From: Gonocerus acuteangulatus
Lineage: Eukaryota > Arthropoda > Insecta > Hemiptera > Coreidae
Assembly (NCBI GenBank): GCA_946811695.1
Contig: OX328132.1
Coordinates: 100,930,935-100,994,934 of the forward strand
Reading direction: 5' to 3'
Length of the DNA: 64,000 bases
A model generated the notes under the pieces. That model saw only the letters and a program-made list of their open reading frames with translations. It ran no database searches and was not told the DNA's origin. The position numbers and the translations under genes were made by a program. Shown in pieces: positions 55,058 through 64,000 of the stretch (positions are counted from its first letter, which is position 1; every line of letters starts with the position of its first letter).

Positions 55058-56509
55058 TTACATTGCTAAGAATAAGTTTAGACGGACCTTCCAAGGGCCA
55101 CAAGAGAGTAGCAGTTGTACTCTCTCTAAAGTCAGTTTTCCATCCGGCGGCCGATCCACCGGGTTTGGTGGCACAGCTTTCCGTAGCCTCGGCACTTTTA
55201 TAGCTACACGGTCCCGGTACTTGACATTGCTGCTCTTCGGGGGATTTTTAAAATGGAGATCTGAAGTGTAACTATCCGGGCCTAGAGATTCTGAATAATT
55301 CGAGACCGCCTCGTCTAGGGACTTCGTAGGAGTACTGAGCCAGCGGTGATCAGTGTGCTCGCTTTGCAGCTCATTCTCAGACTGCTGGCTTACCTCCGCT
55401 GCCTCTTCTTCTTGTCGGTGATCTGCTGGCGGTAACTGTACCGTGGTGTCACCCTTGCTGTTCTGCTGTTCAGTCTCCATAGTCAGCTGCGTCAGCTCCC
55501 TAAGAGGCTGCTCGATGACTTTAGGCGGCTGGCTAATCTCGGTAGGCAGCTTCTCTGTAATTGGCTGCTCAGTCTGTGTAATTGGCTGCTCAGTCTGTGT
55601 AGTTGGTTGCTCAATCTGTGTAGTTGGCTGCTCAGTCTGTGTAGTTGGCTGCTCAGGGTGTGTAATTGGCTGCTCAGTCTGTGTAGTTGGCTGTTCAGGC
55701 TGTGTAGTTGGCTGCTCAGTCTGTGTAGTTGGCTGCTCGATCTGTGAAGTTAGCTGCTCAGTCCGTGTAGTTGGCAGCTCAGTCTGTGTAGTTGGCTGTT
55801 CAGGCTGTGTAGTTGGCTGCTCGATATCCGTAACATGCTGTCCCGTCTCTGTAGTCTGCTTCTCGATGTCTGTGATCAGTTGCTTGGAGGCAGAAGTCAG
55901 CTGCTTGTGGTCTCTACTCAGCTCCTCGGGCTCAGAACTCCGCTGTTCAATCGCTGAAATTGGCAGGGTTATTCGCACGGCTCTGGGTTGGGGTTCCATC
56001 TGCTGTAGGTCCGGTCGGGGTTGGAGGACGGCTGAGCATGATGGGGGTTTGGCGATTGCCGCGATTTTGTCCGCAGTGGCCGTGAGGGTTTCGATGTCGG
56101 TCGATGGGAAGGCGGCCAGGAGTTCTTGTATTCTCTGGGGAAGGGCTTTGAGCCAGAGCGATGTGAGAGCCTCCGTGGTCACTAGTTGTCCCCCGAGCCA
56201 TTTCATGCTCCTGTAGAGCTGTGAGGGGGTCTGATCGCCGAGAACAGAGTCAAGCAGTTTCTGCATTTTGACCGCCGGTGGGTCGGCATATACGGAGAGA
56301 AGTCTGTTCTTGAGGTCCGAGTAAGGGTCAGCTGATGAGGTGTTGATGAGATCTGCCACATGTTCGAATACATCCAGGTCCAAGTTCCCTACCACCATGG
56401 AGAATTTGCTTGAAGAGGTCGTTATGTTGGAGAACTGGAAGATGCACTCGACTTGCCTAAACCATAGTTCCGGTGCATCTCTGGAAAACGCTCGTAGTTT
56501 CAGGGACAT
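55058..56509 (-). CDS. Element F Gag with heptapeptide repeats
   Basis: A 483-codon intact frame starts 27 bases from the LTR edge. The N-terminal half, MSLKLRAFSRDAPELWFRQV ... FSMVVGNLDLDVFEHVAD, then LLSVYADPPAVKMQKLL, is a typical arthropod Gypsy capsid (PELWF motif). Residues from about 230 hold about a dozen copies of EQPTTQT-like heptads, encoded by a 21-base tandem repeat at about 55530-55830. The C-terminus has FKNPPKSSNVKYRDRVAI and lacks CCHC knuckles. The opposite strand is also open over the repeat, as expected of a 21-base unit. Confidence 0.88.
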   Translation of the reverse strand: MSLKLRAFSRDAPELWFRQVECIFQFSNITTSSSKFSMVVGNLDLDVFEHVADLINTSSADPYSDLKNRLLSVYADPPAVKMQKLLDSVLGDQTPSQLYRSMKWLGGQLVTTEALTSLWLKALPQRIQELLAAFPSTDIETLTATADKIAAIAKPPSCSAVLQPRPDLQQMEPQPRAVRITLPISAIEQRSSEPEELSRDHKQLTSASKQLITDIEKQTTETGQHVTDIEQPTTQPEQPTTQTELPTTRTEQLTSQIEQPTTQTEQPTTQPEQPTTQTEQPITHPEQPTTQTEQPTTQIEQPTTQTEQPITQTEQPITEKLPTEISQPPKVIEQPLRELTQLTMETEQQNSKGDTTVQLPPADHRQEEEAAEVSQQSENELQSEHTDHRWLSTPTKSLDEAVSNYSESLGPDSYTSDLHFKNPPKSSNVKYRDRVAIKVPRLRKAVPPNPVDRPPDGKLTLERVQLLLSCGPWKVRLNLFLAM

Positions 56510-56538
56510 GGTTGCTGTTCCAGTCTGGGGTCACCACT

Positions 56539-57522
56539 TGTAGCGGATGGGTGTCGCTACTAAAGGTAGGCTAGGAAGGGTAGGAAGGATGTGTCGGGAG
56601 AAGGTAACCAGGTAAGTACTGTGTCCCGGTTAAGGGCGCTTCCTTGAACCTGGGGGATACCGACTAGGTACTAGGCCTTAGCTGTTCCACTGAGTCGGGG
56701 AGAAGGTGTTCGGTACTGAGCCGTAGCCGTTCCTCGAAGCAGGAGTGAGAGGGGTAAGGAAGTAAATAAATAAGCCAGGTATTGACTAGAGGTGGGGGAA
56801 GTAGGAGTCGGGAGTGTAATGACTGGAGGCTGGCTTGACCACTGGGGACATCGAGACGGCGGCTTCGTACTTTGTCCAGAGAGGTCGAGCAGGTAGCTAG
56901 GTCCTTGGTCCTGAGTGCATGGCTGGGTGGCTACTGGAACGCCGGTTGCTTGGTCCTGAGTGCATGGCTGGCTGGAGTCTGGTCTTGAGAGAGCTGAAGT
57001 GTCCTGGAGGGAGAGCTGGATCGGAATGCCCTCTGGCCTTTTTTTTTTTTTTTTTTTTTTTCCTAAACCCCACTTTAGATAAAAGAGAAATAAAAAGCAT
57101 GCAAGGAAGGGCATGATGAAAACGAAAGTGAAAGAAAAACGTGCAGAAACGCAAAGAAAAACTAAGGACCTCGAACGACACAGGCGGGCGTAAGGGCCAC
57201 AGGTAGAGGGAGGATGAGGGAGGAGGTGTCCTTATTCTGCATTAATGCACTTGAAGGCGGTAAGTAAAGGAGAAAAAGGTGTAGGATTCCCAAAGGGAGG
57301 TATGTGTAATGTGCTGTGTGGGGCACAGCGATAGAGGAGGAGGTAAAACGAAAGATAGTCGGAGGCCCTCTGGCCAGCAGAAACGCCCCTAGTCATAGGC
57401 CAAGGTCGGGGCGCCTCGGTCGAAGTCGGGGAAGCTCGGCTGAGCGCTCGTTCCTATTGGCTGTTCCTGGATGCTTCTCATTGGTCGCCAGTGGTCACCT
57501 GACCAGTCATTACATCTCCACA
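56539..57522 (-). repeat. Element F 5' LTR with a different poly-T-headed insert
   Basis: The 984 bases include an insert at 57039-57364. Outside the insert it matches the other LTR at almost every base (differences near 56791 and 57474). Confidence 0.85.
57039..57364 (-). mobile_element. Retrocopy-like insert 2 in the LTR
   Basis: The same 11-base GCCCTCTGGCC flanks it (57028-57038, 57365-57375) as insert 1, and it begins with 23 T on the + strand. The body (326 bases) shares no visible similarity with insert 1 and has no canonical AATAAA before the tail. It looks like another processed RNA copy; source unknown. Confidence 0.65.
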
Positions 57523-57994
57523 CCCACATACATACACATATGGGGTATGTATTATTAAGTAGCAGTGACCGAACCCGGACAATCCCTACCTTGCATCATC
57601 AACGGTCAACGATCTCCTCTCAACAAAATAATAACTGCTTCTATTTTAATCTTTCGAAATTAGACTAGGGATAAGAACGGAACCGCACTAAGATGAGGCA
57701 GTTCCTGCGAGTCGGACTTTTTGAATATATTTGAGGAAACATAAATTATTTTTTAACGATTATATTTTTCTATTAATCTACTCTATAAAAAAAATGAATT
57801 GGTGAAATGATTCTTTCGATATCATTTTCTAAACTCTATATAAAAAATAAAGCACTTTCAACCTATTTTATTTTATTTCTCGGCTCCGAAGGCGCATTGG
57901 ACGGAACGCTCGGACACGAGTCGACTATTTTTCGATGTAGAATCACCAGAAAAAAATTGGTCCAAATCGGTGACCCCATCGCTGTATACTCCCC

Positions 57995-58355
57995 TTGTTA
58001 GGTATATAATTTTGTTATTTAAAATTATAATGCAAGTTAGAAAATAATGCCAGGCCTCCTCAGACCAAGAGCCCCTTGACCAATTGTCTGCCATCCCCCC
58101 CCCCTAACGGAGGCCATGTGGGCAAATACTTGGAAAATGTAAGGCGTCTATCAACCGACCTACATAAAGAAATGAAATAGCAGTTACCAAAGAACCTGGA
58201 GGAGATAAAGAGCGTACAGAGACATTGATTCATTAAATACAAAACCAACATATAAAATGTATCTGAAGCATTTAGAATTGAATGATTGATATTATCTACT
58301 TGTGTAAAAAATCAGCTTGTCTCTAAAATAATTGTAAAATATTAAAGTATAATAA

Positions 58356-58411
<56 letters not shown>

Positions 58412-58437
58412 TATTAAATAATATATATTTGTAGATG
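57995..58437. other. Intergenic, nothing recognised
   Basis: AT-rich with (TA)n at 58362-58407. Confidence 0.5.
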
Positions 58438-58720
58438 GAGATAGTTAGCCGCTGCAGAGATACGAAGATAGGTATAGTTGGGATTCGGCTAGGAGAAAAA
58501 CGTCAGACTTTCAAAAAGAAATCTGTATTTGGACGTTTCGACTGCACAATGGCAGCCTTCTTCAGCTAAAAACACTAGGGAATGCCTAGGGGGCATTCTC
58601 TAGTGTTTTTAGGTGAAGAAGGCTGCCATTGTGCAGTCGAAACGTCCAAATACAGATTTCTTTTTGAAAGTCTGACGTTTTTCTCCTAGCCGAATCCCAA
58701 CTATACCTATCTTCGTAATA
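58438..58720. repeat. Foldback family B, copy 1, with hammerhead-like core
   Basis: The left arm 'gtatagttgggattcggcta' and 'cgtcagactttcaaaaagaa' are repeated inverted on the right (to about 58717). The centre is 'aacactagggaatgcctagg'. On the minus strand 58565-58535 reads CTGAAGA, hairpin CTGC/GCAG, GAAAC. The right arm carries the same on the + strand but starts GTGAAGA. Confidence 0.75.
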
Positions 58721-59097
58721 TATATTTGGTTTATTGTTCTGTTTTGAGATCAATGCAAACAGAAAAAGTTCTTTCATAAAATATGTTAGAAAATGTTTAA
58801 AGCAATAAACTTGCCTAATGGCGTTGAATCTCCTTGATTTATTTGAGCTCTTTTGCTTCAGCAAGGAATTTTACTGTTATATTTTTGAGTTAAAATGGTT
58901 ACTGTAACTCAGAACATAAAATATGTTATAAAGTAAAATAATGGCCTCTGTAGAAAAACTATGGTATAAGTAACAAACACATTAGCTTATTGCCTCAGAA
59001 GGCTTGAAAATGTAGACTGAAGTGTAACTAATGTTAGCTGATGTACTCTTTTGCTGGTACTGAATTCTGTTGAATTTCATTCCCAGGCTAAAAATGT
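58721..59097. other. Spacer between foldback copies, nothing recognised
   Basis: AT-rich; no repeats or genes are seen. Confidence 0.45.
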
Positions 59098-59346
59098 GTA
59101 GATGGAGATAGTTAGCCGCTGCAGAGATACGAAGACAGGTATAGTTGGGATTCGGCTAGGAGAAAAACGTCAGACTTTCAAAAAGAAATCTGTATATGGA
59201 CGTTTCGACTGCACAATGGCAGCCTTCGTGCAGTCGAAAAGCCAGATGGCTGCCTATGTGCAGTCGAAACGTCCAAATACAGATTTCTTTTTGAAAGTCT
59301 GACGTTTTTCTCCTAGCCGAATCCCAACTATACCTGTCTTCGTATC
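59098..59346. repeat. Foldback family B, copy 2
   Basis: It starts like copy 1 (gtagatggagatagttagcc) and ends with the same inverted arm. The centre is shorter and rearranged (agccttcgtgcagtcgaaaa), so the hammerhead-like core is disrupted on one arm. Confidence 0.75.
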
Positions 59347-59370
59347 AGGCTAAAAATGTTTTATATCAGC

Positions 59371-59630
59371 CAGTGGCAGCTAAAGGGGGTGGCTTGGAGG
59401 GGCATAGCCCCCCAGAATGAAACATCTTTTTCGATTAAGCAAGAAAAATAAGAGGTTTAGGCAAATTAATAGTAATAAGTTCAAATTAATGTATGCTCTT
59501 AGTTTATCAAATACCTCCTTAATTATTTCCAGGTGCCTGGTTATAAAAATTTGTTCCTCACCCCAGACACGGTAGTAAGCCCATACTAAATCAGCCCCCC
59601 CCCAGAAATGTTTGTCTAGAGCCGCCAATG
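59371..59630. mobile_element. MITE family H, complete copy
   Basis: It starts CAGTGGCAGCTAAAGGGGGT and ends TCTAGAGCCGCCAATG, an imperfect inverse. The interior matches the copy at 14707-14949. Non-coding, 260 bases. Confidence 0.7.
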
Positions 59631-59636
59631 ATGTCA

Positions 59637-59825
59637 GCACAATTTCAAGCCATGTTAACAACTAGTCTGGTCAACTAAGCCGAGCACACAACTACCATGC
59701 TTAGCTTAGTTAGCCAGAGCCGTTGTTGACATGGCTTGAATTTGCTCAACAACTAGTCTGGCCAAGCAAAGCACAGTATTTTTTTGCTTGGCTTAGTTCG
59801 CCAGATTAGTTGATGACATTTAGTG
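59637..59825. repeat. Palindromic repeat cluster
   Basis: 'caagccatgttaacaactag' and inverse copies, plus two copies of 'aacaactagtctgg', form overlapping inverted and direct repeats. It may be a small foldback that duplicated internally. Confidence 0.5.
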
Positions 59826-59913
59826 TATACTTAGCACTGAAGGAGGCCTAACATGCTCACATAGTTTGTTTGAATATCTGCAAAATTAAAATTTTCTTAA
59901 CCTATTTTAAAAA

Positions 59914-61341
59914 GTCCGACTCGCAGGAACTGCATCATCTTAGCGCGGTTCCTTTCTTATCCCTAGTCTAATTTGGAAAGATTAAAATATTTATTTATTG
60001 ATAAGGCTTCGCAACTTTGGCGAATCGCCTTAAGATTAAAATAGAAGCAGTTATTATTTTGGTTCCACCAGTCTTGAAAGGTCTTGATTTACGATCTTAC
60101 CTGGAAGGGTCGGTCAACACTTGAAAGGGTCCCGCTAGTTACAAGGTCTTGGAATCTAGGAAATCTATATTTCTAACAATAAATTGTTTTGTTATTTTAC
60201 TTACCTAGTTTTATTGTAAAATACATTATCCAACTATAAGCAATTAAGAAATAACAAGGAATAAAAACAGACAAAAAAACCGTTCGAATAAACGAAATCA
60301 ATTACTTTAATGGTTTAAGCACTTATTTCTCCGATTGACATCGCCTAATTAAAACTTTCGTCAGAACATTTTTTGTAGAGCATTTAGTAAGCTGTCGAAT
60401 GGTAACCTTTCGCTTCCCAAGATTTTCAACCGTTTTCGAGATATTAAGAAATTATACGAAGTTCCCAAAACTTTTCATTATTTCTAGCAATAGAAAATTG
60501 GTCTCATTTTACCTATCCTGTTTTACACACAAATACATTTTCTTAACATAAGAAATTACAAAAATAAAAATCAATAAAAAACTAAGGGAAAGAGACAAAA
60601 ATTACAAAAAGAACGACAAACACCCGTTCATAAGAACTAAACAGACTTATTTGAAGTTTTAAGCACTTATTTCTTCGACTGACATCACCTAATCAAAACT
60701 TGTTTCAGAATCTTTTCTGTAGAGAATTTAGAAAGCTTTCAAATAGTTTCTATCCACTTATGAAAATTTCCCAACCGTGTTCGAGATATTAATGAAAATA
60801 TACGAAGTTCCCAAAACTTTTCATGTCTGTCCATAAAATATTTTATTCTAACCCTTCCTTAACTCCAAACGTAACCAAAAGTTTAAGATATTAGTTTTGA
60901 TAAAATTTGAACATGCAAAAAATGTTTCAACTGAATCCCATGATTTTATGTACCAAAACCAAAAACGTTATTCAGCAACTATGTTCCCAATTTTCTCGAA
61001 AACGGTTAAAGCTATCGCCTTAAAAACGGTTTCATTCGTTTTCCGAGGCCAAGAAGCCTACAAAACGAGTACTTACAAGCATATGAACTCAAAAATGTAA
61101 GCGTTGCGATTTTATTTGCGCGAATTTCGCGCCATCTTCCAGTGGGCGGATTATGCTGGTTAACGAACTTGACCTTTCAAATAACAGACAAATATATATA
61201 TATACAAATTTGAACCACTGTTATTTTCGGTCTCTAGGGGTTCTGAAACGCGAAATTTTCTAGTCGGCACTTGCGGATTGTTTCATGAGATCAATTTTAT
61301 AAGCGGGGTTCCTCCCTATGAAGGGAGGGAGGAACCGCGCT
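59914..61341 (-). mobile_element. Repeat A, reverse copy 1
   Basis: Read on the minus strand it starts AGCGCGGTTCCTCCCTCCCT (61341) and ends GCGAGTCGGAC (59914). It contains a short unrelated insertion at about 59990-60040 (gcttcgcaactttggcgaat). Non-coding. Only a short (TA)n remains at 61195-61203. Confidence 0.82.
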
Positions 61342-62118
61342 AACAATATAAACAGATCTAAGTTGTTACACGGGAGCTGGTGAAAGAAAGAATGAGGTCT
61401 CGTATTGTAAATCTCTGTATGCAGGGTCTGCTTCCAGGTAAAGTCATATACTTTTACTGCCCTTTACCGTTACTCAGAAGGCTCTTTGTGTTTACAAACA
61501 AAGGACTCGGTATAGACCGCCCGTATTAACCCAAAAGTGATTATATCAAGCTTGATAAACTTCCTCAATTGAATTAAGGAATTTAAGAGTGCTTAAATTA
61601 GGTTCTTGATCTAGTCAAAAAATTCAAGGAGAAATAGATCATGAATAGAAAATCTCGGCCAAACAGAAGGAAAATAACAATAACAAGGATAGTCAAACTT
61701 CATTTTCAAAGATTGTTAGTTGTAACACAAAAACGGTCACTCATGATTCTAATAAATTAACTGTGAAGGGTGATTACACAAATATTCCTGTTGAGGCTTT
61801 AAAGCTTCAATTTAAAAAACATATTAACCCAAAGGAATTATAGATTGGCCTAAAAACAAAAAACGATATAGAGGTTATATCAACAGAGTTTTTAAATATA
61901 TGCAAAGACCTGTTGATCAATAAAATAAAAATAAAAAATAGAGTTCTCTGTAAAAGGTTTAATGAGTTCTATTAAATACATATTTTCCAATTTAGTTATA
62001 ATTTTAACTATTGGAATTATTATCCAAGGATTCATATAATTACTCAACAATAGATTCTAATTTGAAGCACAGCTTTTTTCGATATCTACCTGTTCGAATT
62101 GTTTTTCTTATTTTAATT
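61342..62118 (+). pseudogene. Retroelement ORF remnant
   Basis: The + strand at about 61690-61960 encodes KIVSCNTKTVTHDSNKLTVK, then GDYTNIPVEALKLQFKKHIN and PKEL, a stop, then IGLKTKNDIEVIST and CKDLLINKIKI. The 'INPKELxIGLKxxxDxxVI' pattern resembles the Gag/ORF1-like RNA-binding region of non-LTR elements. Only this fragment is readable, and it is broken by a stop. Confidence 0.4.
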
Positions 62119-63161
62119 AATCTATTTTATTGTCAAATACATTATCCAACTATAAGCAATGAAAAAAAAGGAATAAAAACAGACAAAAAAACGTTCGAAT
62201 AAACAAAATCAATTACTTTAATGGTTTAAGCACTTATTTCTCCGATTGACATCGCCTAATTAAAACTTTCGTCAGAACATTTTTTGTAGACCATTTAGTA
62301 AGCTTTCGAATGGTAACCTTTCGCTTCCCAAGATTTTCAACCGTTTTCGAGATATTAATGAAAGTATACGAAGTTCCCAAAATTTTCATTATTTCTAGCA
62401 ACAGAAAATTGGTCTCATTTTTCCTATCCTGTTTTACAAACAAATATATTTTCCTAACATAATAAATTACAAAAATAAAAAGCAATAAAAAACCAAGGGA
62501 AAGAGACAAAAAGAACGACAAAAACCCGTTCATAAGAACAAAACAGACGTATTTGAAGTTTTAAGCACTTATTTCTCCGATTGACATAACCTAATCAAAA
62601 ATAGTTTAAGAATCATTTTTGTAGAGAATTTAGTAAGCTTTCAAATAGTTTCTATCCACTTACCACGATTTCCCAACCGTGTTCGAGATATTAATGAAAG
62701 TATACGAAGTTCCCAAAACTTTTCATGTCTGTTCATAAAATATTTTATTCTAACCCTTCCTTAACTCCAAACGTAACATAACTTTCAACATATTAGTTTT
62801 AATGAAAGTAGAACATGCAGATAATGTTTCAACTCAATCCCGTGATTCTAAGTACCCAAACCAAAAACGGTATTCAAAAACTATTTTTCCAATTTTCTCG
62901 AAAACGGTTAAAGCTATCGCCTTGAAAATGGTTTCATTCGTTTTCCTAGCCCAAGAAGCCTATAAAAAGAGTACTTACAAGCTTATGAACTCAAAAACGT
63001 AAGCGTTACGATTTTTTCTGCGCGAATTTCGCCCCAACCGCCATCTTCCAGTGGGCGGATTTTGCTGGTTAACGAACTTGACCTTTCAAATTGGACGACG
63101 GATATTTGTACCAAATTTCATCAAAATCGGACCATCAGGGAAGCCAGAAATGAGCGAACAG

Positions 63162-63240
<79 letters not shown>

Positions 63241-63253
63241 TATATATAAATAA

Positions 63254-63306
<53 letters not shown>

Positions 63307-63440
63307 AATTTGAACCACCGTTATTTTCGGTCTCTAGGGGTTCTGAAACACGAAATTTTCTTGTCGGCACGTCCGGATTGTTTCATTGTATCAACCTTAT
63401 AAGCGGGGTTCGTCCCTATGGGGGAGGGAGGAACCGCGCT
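62119..63440 (-). mobile_element. Repeat A, reverse copy 2 (truncated at its end)
   Basis: On the minus strand it starts AGCGCGGTTCCTCCCTCCCC at 63440, with AAAA beside it, and runs to about 62119. The terminal part containing GTCGGAC is absent. A long (TA)n tract lies at 63164-63304. Frames of IYIYIY there are artefacts. Confidence 0.8.
63164..63304. repeat. (TA)n microsatellite within repeat A
   Basis: About 140 bases of TA with scattered 'aaata' and 'aca' interruptions, at the same relative position as TA tracts in the other repeat A copies (5271, 44894). Confidence 0.95.
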
Positions 63441-64000
63441 AAAAGAAATAAAAGCTGTCATTGAAATAGATGTACACGGACAAGATGGAAATACTTGATG
63501 GTGGGGGAACAAGATAGACATAAGAATCTGCTAATATATCATTATAATCAAAGAGCATGTATGTACAGGGTGTGAATAAAATAATGGTCATCCGTTCGCC
63601 AGTTGATTCTCCAGTGCGAAATCGGAAAAAATAACCCCCATATTAACCCCCGCAAAATTGACCTTGAAATGTTATTCAAGGTCAAATTTTTTTATTGCAT
63701 ATTTTGAATCTACGAGTCATGAGGAAGAAAAAAGTCAACGGCACCATAGGGCAGAAATGGCTTCTTATGGTAAAAATTACTGTTAAGAGTGTGTACGTGA
63801 GTCACTCCATTCCAATTGACTAATGGTGGCCGATTTTGATAATTTTTTTTTTACATGTTTTACTAACATCGCCTTACGCAAAAATACCTGGTTTGAATTT
63901 TTTTAAAATGCATCTTGTAGCATAAAAAAGTATAAGTATATTGAAAAACGAGCCTCTCAACGACATTAATTGGAGGACCATGAGACATTTTTTACAATTG
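63441..64000. other. Unassigned repeat at window edge
   Basis: From 63564 an element end TACAGGGTGTGAATAAAATA continues 'aatggtcatccgttcgcc', also seen at 42947. It runs off the window, so its nature is unknown. Confidence 0.45.

Larger units (their letters stand above)
53905..57522 (-). mobile_element. Non-autonomous gag-only LTR retrotransposon F
   Basis: The element reads on the minus strand. The 5' LTR is 56539-57522 and the 3' LTR 53905-54688, starting TGTGGAGATGTAATGACTGG and ending CATCCGCTACA. The target duplication is CCCA (53901-53904 and 57523-57526). The likely primer site is TGGTGACCCCAGACTGG (next to 56538), and a G-rich tract (TTGGGGGGGGG) precedes the 3' LTR. The only gene is a 483-codon Gag; there is no pol, so it depends on enzymes of a relative. 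Confidence 0.88.

Noticed and set aside
55530..55830. Regularly spaced repeats that might suggest a CRISPR array
   Set aside because: Units are contiguous 21-base coding repeats without spacers, in a eukaryotic genome.
55443..56216. 257-codon + strand frame with VCVVGCS repeats
   Set aside because: It is the reverse strand of the 21-base repeat in element F Gag; Cys/Val/Gly pattern results from codon mirroring.

Overview
The window reads as AT-rich nuclear DNA of an arthropod: spliced exons with GT-AG borders, long (TA)n tracts, tRNA-derived SINEs, LINEs, LTR retrotransposons and many foldback elements. The only host gene recognised is FoxP, a forkhead transcription factor on the + strand. 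Its exons are spread over about 40 kb (2513/4026 to 42205); the N-terminus lies upstream of the window or was not found. The alternative forkhead exons match what I recall of insect FoxP, which supports an arthropod. The exact order cannot be read from the sequence.

Region by region. 1-2160: minus-strand non-LTR retroelement remains (a DUF4780-like ORF1 and a LINE C-terminus). 2513-9758: FoxP N-terminal, zinc-finger, leucine-zipper and linker exons, with intronic repeats. 9800-18600: a long intron holding MITEs, a foldback with a DDE transposase relic, a LINE, and piggyBac and LINE ORF1 relics. 18640-26700: forkhead exons, including two alternative exons for the DNA-recognition half of the domain (25801-25925 and 26409-26569). 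26700-42205: the FoxP 3' half with Helitron, hAT-MITE, LINE and decayed Gypsy insertions; the last intron carries a minus-strand Gypsy (about 36395-41669). 42206-42720: FoxP 3' UTR.

43374-57994 is a stack of nested mobile elements. A foldback element (D) is split by a 1.4-kb-class repeat (A). That copy of A is split by an intact-looking Gypsy (45955-53395; LTRs nearly identical, TSD GTTG) and by an inverted-repeat element (E). E contains a gag-only LTR element (53905-57522; TSD CCCA), whose two LTRs each carry a different poly-T-headed insert at the same target site. 58000-64000 holds paired foldbacks, another MITE, two reverse copies of repeat A, and a decayed retroelement ORF.

Most intact: FoxP, Gypsy-2 gag and pol, and the 483-residue Gag. 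Most striking: the alternative FoxP forkhead exons with phase-matched ends, the nested stack, the two LTRs with different inserts, and hammerhead-ribozyme-like cores in several unrelated foldbacks.
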